A stretch of 64,000 bases of DNA. Origin: JANQMY01 sp965227095. Lineage in GTDB: Bacteria > Pseudomonadota > Alphaproteobacteria > JANQMY01. Shown one piece after another: positions 44,946-54,075 of this stretch. The notes under the pieces are model-generated. The model worked only from the letters and a program-made list of their open reading frames with translations, did no database searches and was not told where the DNA came from. Location: the NCBI GenBank assembly GCA_965227095.1, contig CBDDFL010000001.1:1984001-2048000 (forward strand), in the 5' to 3' direction. Position 1 is the first letter of the stretch. The number at the start of each line of letters is the position of its first letter. A program made the position numbers and the translations under genes.

Positions 44946-45715
44946 CGAAACAGGTCGAATTCCTTGTCGCGCAAAACCGGTGCAATGCCGCGTTCGCTTC
45001 GGCGGTATTCAACGCCGCGTACGATGACCACCGGCAGGCCCTCATCTCCTTGGCCCATGAGCAGAGAGGCGGCCGCCGAAATTTCATCGGTCAAGCCCAC
45101 TTCCGTGATTTCCAAGGTTCGGTCGAAGAGGTCTTTGTCACCGCGCCGATCCCACAGCGGATCGATGCCGGAGGTGCCAATCGCAAGGCCGACGGTTCCC
45201 ATGCGCCAAGCACGGCCGACGCTGTCGTTGATGATAACCGCCAGCTGTTTTCCGGTTGACGCCTCGAGAGCGGATCGCAAGCGTTTCGCCGATCCATCGG
45301 GATCAACCGGCAACAGAAGCGCACTGTCATTGTCGCCGCCATGGCTGATATTGGATTGATCAATGCCCGCATTGGCCATCACGAACCCCAGCTTATGCTC
45401 GACGATAAGGATGGGGCCACGCGTCCGCACGACTTCGGTCGATTCTTGAAGGATCAATTCCACCAGGCGCGGATCTTTTTCGGTGCTTTTCGCAAGGTCA
45501 TGTGCCCGGTCAGACGGCGTCACGTCCGCGAGATTGACCTGCCGCCCTTCTGCTTTCGAAACGATTTTCTGAGCGAGTACGATGATATCGCCATCCGCCA
45601 ACTGAACATTATTCTGCTCTAGGCTTTCGGTGATGAGCGCAGCCAAATTGTCCTGCGGTTCCACCATGGGAAAATCCCGCAAGGCGATCAAGCTGAGCTC
45701 TGTCGGATGGCGCAC
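44942..45715 (-). CDS. cofE: CofE, coenzyme F420-0:L-glutamate ligase
   Basis: A 257-residue GTP-dependent ligase adding the gamma-linked glutamates of the F420 tail. Motifs include IVLAQKIVSKAEGR, GFVMANAGIDQSNI and INDSVGRAWRMGTVGLAIG. It is the single-domain form: it has no C-terminal nitroreductase-like domain as in FbiB, which reduces dehydro-F420 in mycobacteria. It overlaps cofD by four bases and lies 12 bases after the F420 reductase gene. Confidence 0.95.
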   Translation of the reverse strand: MRHPTELSLIALRDFPMVEPQDNLAALITESLEQNNVQLADGDIIVLAQKIVSKAEGRQVNLADVTPSDRAHDLAKSTEKDPRLVELILQESTEVVRTRGPILIVEHKLGFVMANAGIDQSNISHGGDNDSALLLPVDPDGSAKRLRSALEASTGKQLAVIINDSVGRAWRMGTVGLAIGTSGIDPLWDRRGDKDLFDRTLEITEVGLTDEISAAASLLMGQGDEGLPVVIVRGVEYRRSERGIAPVLRDKEFDLFR

Positions 45716-45727
45716 GACCGATCCGGC

Positions 45728-46399
45728 TTACTTGCCAAGGGTGATGCGAATGCCCGAATGCGCTTTTTCGCGTTTGTTAATCTGTATAAGGATGGAAGTA
45801 AGCGCTTCAGCCGCGGCGGCATTGTTGATAGGGCCGGCGTGCCAAGCCTTCATGCCACCGTCCGCAGCCAGCCCGATGACCACTTCCCGCGCCTCGACAT
45901 TGTTTCCAGAGACCAGAACGTCACAATCAATATCGTGATCGGCTTGCAAATGGTGAGCGGCGACGTTTTGGAAGGCAGAGACGACGCGAACATCTTCGCC
46001 GAGCAGGTTTTGGGCTTCTTGGGCGGCTGACCCCGCTTCAGGCAATTGTACCCGCCCGACTTTCGGGGGACGCAGGGGAACGGTCGTGTCGATGACAATT
46101 TTACCCTGCACGGCAGGTTTGATCTGTTCAAGGGTCGCGCCATGGTTTGCGTAAGGCACGGTAACCGCGACAATATCGGCTTTCGTGGCGGCGCCGGCCA
46201 GATCGTCACCGCTGACATCGGTTCCCGGCAGGGCTTCACTCAATGCTTTCGCGGCGGCAATGCCTTTTTCGGCCGAACGAGACCCAATAATCACCGTGTA
46301 TCCAGCTTTGGCCCAACGCCGGGCAAGGCCACCCCCAAGGTCTCCCGTGCCCCCTAAAACTGCGATTGTTGGTTTTTCGTTTGACATGTATTCCGCCAT
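45728..46399 (-). CDS. npdG: NADPH-dependent F420 reductase
   Basis: A 223-residue enzyme exchanging hydride between NADP(H) and F420. The N-terminal Rossmann motif is AVLGGTGDLGGGLARRW, followed by the NADP phosphate pocket IGSRSAEKG. F420-contact blocks include DTTVPLRPP and VSAFQNVAAHHL. It is the first gene of the F420 operon; an ATG four codons in (MSNEKP) is also possible. Its presence shows that the cell couples F420 to the NADPH pool. Confidence 0.93.
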   Translation of the reverse strand: MAEYMSNEKPTIAVLGGTGDLGGGLARRWAKAGYTVIIGSRSAEKGIAAAKALSEALPGTDVSGDDLAGAATKADIVAVTVPYANHGATLEQIKPAVQGKIVIDTTVPLRPPKVGRVQLPEAGSAAQEAQNLLGEDVRVVSAFQNVAAHHLQADHDIDCDVLVSGNNVEAREVVIGLAADGGMKAWHAGPINNAAAAEALTSILIQINKREKAHSGIRITLGK

Positions 46400-46537
46400 T
46401 TTTCTCTGTTGAAATTTGGGCCGACTTTAGTCACCTTGCCCGGACATAACAATTGAAAATCTGGTACTGCCTTAGCCAAATAGTCCAAACCAGGAGCTTG
46501 GGTAGGCGAACAGACCAAAATCGGGAGTGAAGGCCTC

Positions 46538-48157
46538 ATGGAGTGGAATTTCGGCGATATGTTGGATCGTTTGGCGGGTGTTGTTCCGCCGGATAACCCA
46601 GCGCTCATCCACGGCGATCGCGTCATTACGTGGAAAGACTTTGATCGTCGCACAAACAACCTCGCGCGTGCATTTCTTGAGCACGGGGCCCAAACCGGCG
46701 ACAAAGTCGGATTCTACCTTCGCAACCGCCCCGCCTATATGGAAACCTTTGCGGCGTGTTTTAAAGCGCGTTTGGTGCATGTGAATGTTAACTACCGCTA
46801 TCGCGAAACGGAACTAGCCTACATTTTCGATAATTCGGACACGCACACGGTGGTGTACGAGTCAGACTTTCGGGATCAAATCGAAAATCTCAAGTCCGAT
46901 TTGCCAAAGGTCAAAACGTGGATAGAAGTGCCGTCTACGGATGATGTCGAGGCAACGCAATCTCTGTCCTACGAACAACTTGCGGAAACCGGCGATGGCG
47001 CGCCTCTTAGCATTGAACGATCGCCCCAGGATCTCTTGTTGCTGTATACCGGCGGCACGACCGGCATGCCCAAAGGGGTGATGTGGCCTCAAGGTGTTTT
47101 GCGCGAAGCACAATTGGACGGTTTACGGGCCATGGGAATGGAACAGAACAGCTGGGACGACTACCTGTCGAACGCGTTGGAGACAGGCATCCACGCAAAA
47201 CAAATTCCCGCTTGCCCGCTCATGCATGGAACAGGCCTATTCACAGCGTTGGCGGTAATGGTCAATGGGGGCTGCATCATTACGCTGGCAAATAGTGGAA
47301 AGTTTGATCCCGAAGAATTGTGCGCCACCATCGACAAACACAAAGTCACAAACCTCGCGATCGTTGGGGACGCTTTCGCGAAACCTATTTTGGCGGTGCT
47401 TGAGGGATCTGAGGGCAAGTACGACGTTTCCTCTGTTGCTTCTGTTGTGTCGTCGGGCGTTATGTGGAGCAGCGAGGTCAAACGCGGCTTGCTGAAACAT
47501 ATGCCCACGGCGGTCATGACCGATTCCTTCGGGTCGTCAGAAGCGGTGGGATTTGGATCGTCCATGATGACCGCCGATGGGGAAGTCAAAACCGCCAAAT
47601 TCGAAATCGGAGATAAGTGCAAAGTCTTCACGCCGGAGGGGGAAGAAGTCCAACCCGGAAGCGGTGTTGCAGGATTTATCGCACGTGGCGGTGCGATCCC
47701 ACTGGGCTACTACAAAGATCAAGAAAAGACGGACAAAACGTATAAGACGATCAATGGCGAACGCTATGCCATCCCAGGCGACTGGTGCACGGTTGAGGAA
47801 GACGGCACTTTAACGCTCCTGGGCCGGGGCAGTGTGTGCATAAACACGGCCGGCGAAAAGGTCTACCCGGAAGAAGTTGAAGAAGTTCTCAAGGAGTTCC
47901 CAGAGATTGAGGATGCTTTGGTCGTTGGCTTGCCGGATGAAAAGTGGGGCCAGTCTGTCACCGCCGTCGTGCAGCCTATATCCGGGGCGGAGTGTAGCGA
48001 AGCAACTGTCCGGGATTATGTGAGAGAAAAGTTGGCCGGATACAAAGTGCCAAAACGTGTTTTGTTTAAGGACAGTCTTGGCCGGGCGCCAAATGGCAAG
48101 GCGGATTATAAAGGCATTACAGCCTATGCCACAGAACAATTGGCGCAATCATCATGA
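46538..48157 (+). CDS. acyl-CoA synthetase (AMP-forming)
   Basis: A 539-residue adenylate-forming ligase. The phosphate loop is LLYTGGTTGMPKGVMWPQ, the A5 motif DSFGSSEAVGFGSS, the hinge GDWCTVEEDGTLTLLGRGSV and the C-terminal Lys in APNGKADYKG. It most resembles the steroid/long side-chain or fatty acid groups of actinobacteria-like synthetases, but the substrate cannot be fixed. It is divergent from the F420 operon (138-base gap) and overlaps the next gene by four bases. Confidence 0.92.
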   Translation: MEWNFGDMLDRLAGVVPPDNPALIHGDRVITWKDFDRRTNNLARAFLEHGAQTGDKVGFYLRNRPAYMETFAACFKARLVHVNVNYRYRETELAYIFDNSDTHTVVYESDFRDQIENLKSDLPKVKTWIEVPSTDDVEATQSLSYEQLAETGDGAPLSIERSPQDLLLLYTGGTTGMPKGVMWPQGVLREAQLDGLRAMGMEQNSWDDYLSNALETGIHAKQIPACPLMHGTGLFTALAVMVNGGCIITLANSGKFDPEELCATIDKHKVTNLAIVGDAFAKPILAVLEGSEGKYDVSSVASVVSSGVMWSSEVKRGLLKHMPTAVMTDSFGSSEAVGFGSSMMTADGEVKTAKFEIGDKCKVFTPEGEEVQPGSGVAGFIARGGAIPLGYYKDQEKTDKTYKTINGERYAIPGDWCTVEEDGTLTLLGRGSVCINTAGEKVYPEEVEEVLKEFPEIEDALVVGLPDEKWGQSVTAVVQPISGAECSEATVRDYVREKLAGYKVPKRVLFKDSLGRAPNGKADYKGITAYATEQLAQSS

Positions 48158-49275
48158 GCGGTAATGAACCTATCCTAACCAAGGCGGACGATTTTCCGAT
48201 CCATCAAACGCCGGACCCGATTGCCGTGTCGGGTACCGACCGAAATTTTTACGATCGGTATTTCTTTAATGGGTACACGCAGGACGGATCCCTGTTCTTT
48301 GCCTGCGCGATGGGTGTCTATCCCCATCTCAATATTATTGATGCGTCGTTTTCGGTTGTCGCTGATGGTGTTCAGACGAACCTTCGGGCGTCACGTGTGT
48401 TAAATATGGAGCGGATGGACCTCCAGGTCGGACCGATCACGGTAGAGGTTGTGGAACCCTTGTCACAGCTCCGTCTGCGGATAGAGGCGCCGGACCGTGG
48501 TATTGAAGCGGATCTTTTGTTCCAGAAGCGCGCCGATGCCATTAAAGAACCGCGATTTACCTATCGCAACGGGCCGCGCGCTTTCATGGATTACACGCGG
48601 CTTACCCAGAACGGAAGTTACACCGGGTCACTCAGTTTGAACGGCCAGACATTTGACATAAACGCAATGCAGCTGCGCGGAACCCGCGACCGTTCTTGGG
48701 GTATTCGGCCCGTGGGCATGCCCGATCCACAGCCACAGGTGCCCCCTGCATTGCCACAGTTTTATTGGTTATGGTCACCGATCAATTTCGACGATTGCTT
48801 GATGTTCTTTCACGCGAACGACGATGCGGAAGGACGGCCTTGGAACCGCAAGGCGGTTGTTCACGAACTTTCTCAGCCCGGTCCAACGATAGGCGATGCG
48901 GTTGCGACACTCGATTTCGCAAGCGGATCCCGCCATGCCAAAGGCGCAACGATACAGACCATGGGATTTGAGGGGGGCGACTATTCTTTGGAACTGACAC
49001 CTCATTGGCATTTTTATATGCACGGGATTGGCTATGGCCACCCCGAATGGGGGCATGGTCGGTATCACGGGGACTTGGAGGTGGCGCATGACAGCTTTGC
49101 CCTCGCCGATATCGATGAAAGCGATATGTCGAACAATCACATTCAGGCATTTTGTTCGGCGGTTCTGACAGGACCTGATGGCAAGCAACGGCAAGGCGCG
49201 GGTATTTTGGAACAACTGATCGTCGGGGCGCACGTACCATCCGGCTTTACGGATCTGTTTGATTTGGCCCCTTAA
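48154..49275 (+). CDS. lipocalin-like (AttH/CrtC-type) protein
   Basis: A 373-residue protein rich in beta strands. It resembles the duplicated lipocalin-like fold of AttH/carotenoid 1,2-hydratase-type proteins, recognised by the pattern of paired beta motifs and the segment GTRDRSWGIRPVG followed by YWLWSPINFDDCLMFFHAND. No signal peptide is evident. The start codon overlaps the stop of the acyl-CoA synthetase gene, so the two are translationally coupled and probably act on the same lipid or terpenoid acid. Function unknown. Confidence 0.65.
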   Translation: MSGNEPILTKADDFPIHQTPDPIAVSGTDRNFYDRYFFNGYTQDGSLFFACAMGVYPHLNIIDASFSVVADGVQTNLRASRVLNMERMDLQVGPITVEVVEPLSQLRLRIEAPDRGIEADLLFQKRADAIKEPRFTYRNGPRAFMDYTRLTQNGSYTGSLSLNGQTFDINAMQLRGTRDRSWGIRPVGMPDPQPQVPPALPQFYWLWSPINFDDCLMFFHANDDAEGRPWNRKAVVHELSQPGPTIGDAVATLDFASGSRHAKGATIQTMGFEGGDYSLELTPHWHFYMHGIGYGHPEWGHGRYHGDLEVAHDSFALADIDESDMSNNHIQAFCSAVLTGPDGKQRQGAGILEQLIVGAHVPSGFTDLFDLAP

Positions 49276-49395
49276 TCTCCGACTTACTTACAATTTGGTC
49301 ACAAAGCTTAACGGCGTTTAAATCAGTTTAGCCTATGGTTACCAAGCGGTCGGGGGGTCGCTTGTGGTACACACGTTCCGTGAGGAGACACCTAC

Positions 49396-50133
49396 ATGAG
49401 GATCATGGGCCTCATCCCAGCCCTTTATGGTTCCGATGACAGCCGGCTTCGAAACATTCGGGACCTCGGTGGACATCCCCTAATCGCGCATTCGATTTTT
49501 TCCGCACTTGAGTCCTGCCTTGACAGGGTGATTGTTTCCGTTGACGAGCCGAACCTTGCCGGCATTGCGCGCAGCTATGGCGCTGATGCCCCTTTCCTGA
49601 GGCCCGCCAGCTTGGCTACCAATCAAACCTGTCCCACCGATATCGTGCGGCATGCCCTAGATTGGGTGAAGCATCACGATGGATATATTCCCGATGCAAT
49701 CTGTTATTTGTCGATCGCTTGCCCGTTTCGAAAACCGTTTCGTATTGATCAGGCTGTCGAGCTGCTGACGTCGGATATCGATTCAGTCTTGTCGGTCGTA
49801 CCGGTTACTCAGCATCCGTACCAGATGTTTGAGTGTGAGCCGTCGGGACGCTTGCTGGACTATGTTCAGATGAAGAAGAAGCCGGAATATTTAGATGGGT
49901 TGCCTGCCTTGTTCTGCGCGAGCCCGTTTATTTCCGTGACAAAGACGAGCTTTTTCGAGCGGCCGTTATGGGGCCCGCGCTCCATCGTGAATACACGCAG
50001 CTTTCGCCCCTTCTATCCGCACGAGGAAGAGGCATTCGAAATCCGATCGACGTTTGACATGGAAATCGCGTCACTTTTGGTTGACCGATTCTCCGATCAC
50101 CGAACAGGCACACCGCTTCAGCAAACCGCATAA
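49396..50133 (+). CDS. degenerate CMP-sugar cytidylyltransferase-like protein
   Basis: A 245-residue protein with the overall order of NeuA/PseF-type acylneuraminate cytidylyltransferases. The N-terminal strand-loop, LIPALYGSDDSRLRNIRDLGG, is followed by HPLIAHSIFSALESC, and C-terminal DMEIASLLVDRF resembles the family end. The usual nucleotide loop is ARGGSKR-x-P-x-KN. Here it lacks the Lys and most of the Gly/Ser pattern, so catalysis in the normal way is unlikely. It is a lone gene between the lipocalin-like and metallo-hydrolase genes. A structural or altered-substrate role is possible. Confidence 0.65.
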   Translation: MRIMGLIPALYGSDDSRLRNIRDLGGHPLIAHSIFSALESCLDRVIVSVDEPNLAGIARSYGADAPFLRPASLATNQTCPTDIVRHALDWVKHHDGYIPDAICYLSIACPFRKPFRIDQAVELLTSDIDSVLSVVPVTQHPYQMFECEPSGRLLDYVQMKKKPEYLDGLPALFCASPFISVTKTSFFERPLWGPRSIVNTRSFRPFYPHEEEAFEIRSTFDMEIASLLVDRFSDHRTGTPLQQTA

Positions 50134-50232
50134 AACGCTCAGCAAGTTCTCTTCTTTGTTATGTTGCCAAGCCATGGGTTCCTGTGGCCAAATGACGGCA
50201 ATTGATCTGTTAAAAAAGAGGAGGATCAAATC

Positions 50233-51138
50233 GTGGGGATGAAACGATTTACATTTTTGCTATGTTCCGCGTTCTTACTGGCGTCACCCCAGGCCATCGG
50301 GCAGGATTTCGACAAGGTAGAGATTACGACCACAGATTTGGGTGATGGCCTCTTCATGTTAATGGGGGAGGGCGGAAATCTGGGTTTATCGATCGGTGAC
50401 GATGGGACGTTCCTGATTGACGACCAATACGCACCGTTGTCGGCGAAAATCCAAGCGGCTATTGCCGCGGTCACGGACACGCCGGCGACCTATGTAATCA
50501 ACACCCATTGGCATGGAGACCACACAGGCGGAAATGAGAATTTCGGTAAGGCTGGAGCTGTTATCGTCGCCCATGATAATGTCCGTAAACGGATGAGTGT
50601 GGATCAAGTTATGGAAGCCTTTAACCGTAACATTCCGGCTTCCCCGGATGACGCGCTTCCGGTCATTACCTTCTCGGAAACCGTCACGTTTCACTTTAAC
50701 GGGCAACCTGTTCGGGCGACACATATGCCAAACGCTCACACAGACGGTGATGCGGTGATCAAGTTTGAAGACAGCAATGTGCTCCATACTGGTGATCTGT
50801 TTTTCAATGGAATGTTTCCATTTATTGATTTTGGCAGCGGGGGAAACATCACCGGTGTGATTGATGCGCAAGAAGCCATCCTCGGCATGACCGATGACTC
50901 AACCAAAATCATCCCCGGTCATGGACCACTCGCCACGAAGGCCGATCTGGCTGAAACCCGTGACAAGTTGAAAAAAATAAGGGCCGCGATTAAACCCCTG
51001 ATGGATCAGGGGCTAAGTATGGAAGAGATTGTTGCAAAAAAGCCGCTGTCGGGCTTGGATCTCGGTTGGCCACCGGGCTTTCTAACAGAGGATCAGTTTG
51101 TTCAGACAGTGGTAGCTGGATTGGCGGCGCAAAAATAA
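50233..51138 (+). CDS. exported metallo-beta-lactamase-fold hydrolase
   Basis: A 301-residue protein with a signal peptide (MKRFTFLLCSAFLLASPQAIGQ). The zinc motif is NTHWHGDHTGG (HxHxDH), with further ligands in the MPNAHTDGDAVI, HTGDLFF and IIPGHGPL segments. A GAGGAGG site fits the GTG start at 50233 better than the ATG two codons later. Such periplasmic proteins range from lactonases to B3-like beta-lactamases; the substrate is not clear. A strong terminator follows the gene. Confidence 0.88.
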   Translation: MGMKRFTFLLCSAFLLASPQAIGQDFDKVEITTTDLGDGLFMLMGEGGNLGLSIGDDGTFLIDDQYAPLSAKIQAAIAAVTDTPATYVINTHWHGDHTGGNENFGKAGAVIVAHDNVRKRMSVDQVMEAFNRNIPASPDDALPVITFSETVTFHFNGQPVRATHMPNAHTDGDAVIKFEDSNVLHTGDLFFNGMFPFIDFGSGGNITGVIDAQEAILGMTDDSTKIIPGHGPLATKADLAETRDKLKKIRAAIKPLMDQGLSMEEIVAKKPLSGLDLGWPPGFLTEDQFVQTVVAGLAAQK

Positions 51139-51165
51139 TCGCCGACGAATATTGCTGAAAAAATG

Positions 51166-51196
51166 AGGCCCGAAGATTTTTTCTTCGGGCCTTTTT
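51166..51196 (+). terminator. intrinsic terminator
   Basis: AGGCCCGAAGA and TCTTCGGGCCT form an 11-base perfect stem with a five-T loop and a following T run. It ends the metallo-hydrolase gene, and the A run on its other side could also serve the convergent tetR gene. Confidence 0.9.
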
Positions 51197-51205
51197 CGTG
51201 ACGTA

Positions 51206-51865
51206 TCAGGCTGCGCGGGCTTGCGTCGCCCGAAGATTGTCCAAAGACTTTAACCTCTCCAAAATCCGGGGGCGCGACTTATCCGTGGCGACACCCAGTA
51301 AGGGGAGATAGAGAGCAGACATCGCTTGAACGCGTAGATTGGCATCCGATGTGGTGCCCTGTGTCCAATCCGTGAACGCTTTGTTGGTTGCGTGGAAAAT
51401 ATTCTCCGCAAGAATTTCTGGCGACAACTGATCTGTCAGCAAGTCGTCTCGGATGGCTTCTTCCACGCATTCCGTAAAGAGTGGCATGGCTTGGGATTTT
51501 ACCCAATCATGCCAGTTATATCCGGGTAGATGATAGGACGCGGCAACGGCAGCTCTTAGGACCTTTGGTTGCCGGACGAACTGTCCAATCGATACACTGA
51601 CGATAGCGTCAAGCTTCTCGATCGGAGCATTTTGCGGGACAGTGCCGACGGCATCCAGCATGTCGCTCATTGGTTTGGCAATGACCGCTCTCAGAATATC
51701 ACTCTGAGATCCCATCAAATTGTAGATCGTACGAACACTGACTTTCGCCCGTTCACCAAGCTTGCGCATGGTCAACGCATTCATACCACCTTCGCCGATT
51801 AGTTCACGCGCCGCAGTTAAAATTTGGGCTCTGCGACGTGCTTTGTTTTCCTCCCACAGGCTCAT
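51206..51865 (-). CDS. TetR family transcriptional regulator
   Basis: A 219-residue repressor beginning MSLWEENKARRRAQIL. The helix-turn-helix is ALTMRKLGERAKVSVRTIYNLMGSQ. It is transcribed away from the tad locus end and convergently with the metallo-hydrolase gene. The A+T-rich 51866-52033 region upstream should hold its promoter; a weak ACGTT…AACGT repeat (about 51974-51993) is the only operator candidate I see. Confidence 0.9.
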   Translation of the reverse strand: MSLWEENKARRRAQILTAARELIGEGGMNALTMRKLGERAKVSVRTIYNLMGSQSDILRAVIAKPMSDMLDAVGTVPQNAPIEKLDAIVSVSIGQFVRQPKVLRAAVAASYHLPGYNWHDWVKSQAMPLFTECVEEAIRDDLLTDQLSPEILAENIFHATNKAFTDWTQGTTSDANLRVQAMSALYLPLLGVATDKSRPRILERLKSLDNLRATQARAA

Positions 51866-52033
51866 AATGTACCTCCCTCAGGCTCATGAGATTTTTCTCT
51901 TAGTTACGCGAGCACCGAAGGTGAAATCCTATTACAGCCTTGCAAAAAATCAACAATTTTTAACACCTTTGCAAACGTTAAATTGTGAAAACGTATAAAA
52001 ATCAAAGGGTTAGAGGTGCGTCATTTCGCACAT

Positions 52034-52072
52034 GCAAAAAAATGGGCGGCCATGAGACCGCCCATTTTTTGC
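52034..52072 (-). terminator. intrinsic terminator of the tad operon
   Basis: ATGGGCGG pairs with CCGCCCAT, with A/T runs on both sides so that the hairpin could act in either direction. It lies about 40 bases beyond the stop of the TadD-like gene on the minus strand. Confidence 0.85.
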
Positions 52073-52109
52073 ACGTTTTAAGATAATTAGGCAGAAAGAT
52101 TCAACCGAC

Positions 52110-53042
52110 TTACTGACCGCTCATTTCGTCCAGCTGATCCAGATTCTCTTCCGCTTTCTGATAATATCTATCGGTGGAACTAATTGACCTGTCGAGCATC
52201 CGGCGGGCTTCCGAGTGGTCCCCCCGGTGCATTGCAATGAATGCCACATTATTCAGCTCACGCGCAATTTGGTCGGGAGATGCATTTTTAATAGCTTCCC
52301 CATATTTACCTTGCATGGCGAGGACCAAGCGTCTGTTGCGCTGAACAACTTCCGAGCTCGGATCAATTTCAAGCGCTCTTTCGAAAGACGCCAATGAGGC
52401 GTCAAGCCGGCCTTGCAATAATGCAGACATACCAAGGTTATTGATTGTCGCTGCCGATTTCGGGTTAACTTCCAATGCCTTGTTGTAAGCGATTTCAGCG
52501 GCCACCCAATCTTCTTCAATATCGGCAATTTGCCCCAACGCATTCCAAGAGCGCCAGAGGTCCGGATCCAGCTCTGTGGCCTTTTCCAGATTTTCTTTGG
52601 CAACGTCTAGTGCAAGGGTGCGCGCATGGACGATACCTTGTCCCTGATAGCCCTTAGCTTCATAGCCCGGCATTTTGGTGAGTTTCTTGAACGAAATTAG
52701 GGCGGAATCGAGTTCCTGCTTTGCGAGCAACGATTCAGCATGACCTTCGCGAACTTCTGGTGTTTCGGCTTTGGCGTTGATCAGTGCACCGTACTTTTGC
52801 AAGGCCGTGTCATAGTCCCGAGCACGAAAGGCACGATCCGCCTGGACCAATGCGAGTTCTTGCTGCTCCGGGCTCATGTTCTGGGTCTGCTGCAGCAGAT
52901 CGCCGATCTTTACGTCAGAAACCTCTTTGGGCGGTGTCGCACAAGCGGACACCAGGGCGGCGCATACAATCGAGATAGCGCCAGCGCGAATTCGGCTTCT
53001 CGACAGAGAAATGGGCTTTAGTCCAATGACCGGTGACAACAT
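52110..53042 (-). CDS. tadD: TPR lipoprotein of the Tad pilus locus (TadD-like)
   Basis: A 310-residue outer-membrane-type lipoprotein with tetratricopeptide repeats. The start is placed at the ATG giving MLSPVIGLKPISLSRSRIRAG, a signal peptide ending in the lipobox VSAC; the upstream extension to 53180 has no family similarity and overlaps tadC. At least six TPR units follow, for example WNALGQIADIEEDWVAAEIAYN. TadD proteins support secretin assembly. It lies 50 bases after tadC and closes the operon. Confidence 0.88.
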   Translation of the reverse strand: MLSPVIGLKPISLSRSRIRAGAISIVCAALVSACATPPKEVSDVKIGDLLQQTQNMSPEQQELALVQADRAFRARDYDTALQKYGALINAKAETPEVREGHAESLLAKQELDSALISFKKLTKMPGYEAKGYQGQGIVHARTLALDVAKENLEKATELDPDLWRSWNALGQIADIEEDWVAAEIAYNKALEVNPKSAATINNLGMSALLQGRLDASLASFERALEIDPSSEVVQRNRRLVLAMQGKYGEAIKNASPDQIARELNNVAFIAMHRGDHSEARRMLDRSISSTDRYYQKAEENLDQLDEMSGQ

Positions 53043-53092
53043 GATCCTGTTCGACTCCCTTCGAAGCCTGCGGATCCTGTCGTCTAGGACGA

Positions 53093-54061
53093 TTAGCCCC
53101 CAACGCCAGGAAGAACAACTCGTACCATGCGGATGATCACTGGTGCGAGAATAACGATCATCAAAGCCGGCAGGATGCAAAGCATCAATGGCAACGCCAT
53201 TTTAACCGGCAATTTGTTCGCTTTCTCTTCAGCTATCAGTAACCTTTTATTCCGCATCTCGGACGAGAAGACCCGCAGGGTTTGCACAATGCTGGTTCCG
53301 AGGGCTTCAGATTGCACCAACAAGGTTACTAAAGACCTGATTTCTTCGATATTCACACGATCGGCGAGGTTTTTGAGGGCTTTTGCCCGGCCGCTACCTG
53401 CTTTCAGTTCTAGCGATACCAAGGAAAATTCCTTGGCCAGGACGGGATATGCTGCTTCCATCTCGTCGGCCATTCGTTGGATAGCGATCGGCAAGCTCGC
53501 ACCCGCCTCCACACAAACGAGAAGAATGTCCAGCGCGTCAGGCAGGCCCTCACGGACGGCTTGCTGGCGTTCCCGCATGCGCCGGTTAAGAAGATATTCG
53601 GGTGCATAGAAACCGAGAACGGCTGAGCCAAAAATCGTGATGATCAGAGAGTTCTGCGTCACCTCACTGACGAAATTCGGCAGGAACATGACGCCCAACA
53701 GCGGGAAGACAGCTGCTAAGACAACGCGGCTTGCATAGAAATACTCCGCGGCGCGTGAGTGGTAAAACCCGGCCTGGGCAAACTTCGTGCGGATTTGGAC
53801 CTTTTGCTCTTCGTCTTTTGGACCAAACGACTTGCTAATACGCTTCGTAAAATCTTCGAAGGGCAGCGCATCGTCGGCCTGGCGTAGCTGACCGGCGCCG
53901 AAAGCCGCGGTGTCGCCGTGATCCGCAACATCCTCTAAACGGCGTTGCAATTGATTGCGGCCGATCATCAGCCAAGCCGCGCCGAAAATCATGACGAATG
54001 TGAGCGTGACGGCAACAAACAGGGCGACCGCACCAAATCCACTATTTAAGAACTCAATCAT
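53093..54061 (-). CDS. tadC: TadC, type II secretion F-domain membrane protein
   Basis: A 322-residue inner-membrane platform protein of the Tad pilus. It has an N-terminal helix (residues 10-32), a cytoplasmic stretch, two central helices (about 110-150) and a C-terminal helix. The T2SF-type domain contains LPDALDILLVCVEAGASLPIAIQRM and the conserved ALKNLADRVN…LVTLLVQSEALGTSIVQTLRVFS block. It follows tadB by 14 bases. Confidence 0.95.
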   Translation of the reverse strand: MIEFLNSGFGAVALFVAVTLTFVMIFGAAWLMIGRNQLQRRLEDVADHGDTAAFGAGQLRQADDALPFEDFTKRISKSFGPKDEEQKVQIRTKFAQAGFYHSRAAEYFYASRVVLAAVFPLLGVMFLPNFVSEVTQNSLIITIFGSAVLGFYAPEYLLNRRMRERQQAVREGLPDALDILLVCVEAGASLPIAIQRMADEMEAAYPVLAKEFSLVSLELKAGSGRAKALKNLADRVNIEEIRSLVTLLVQSEALGTSIVQTLRVFSSEMRNKRLLIAEEKANKLPVKMALPLMLCILPALMIVILAPVIIRMVRVVLPGVGG

Positions 54062-54075
54062 GGTGGGTGATCCCC

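Noticed and set aside
51974..51993. ACGTT…AACGT repeat as operator of the TetR gene at 51206
   Set aside because: Five-base arms with a 10-base spacer in A+T-rich DNA are too weak to call.
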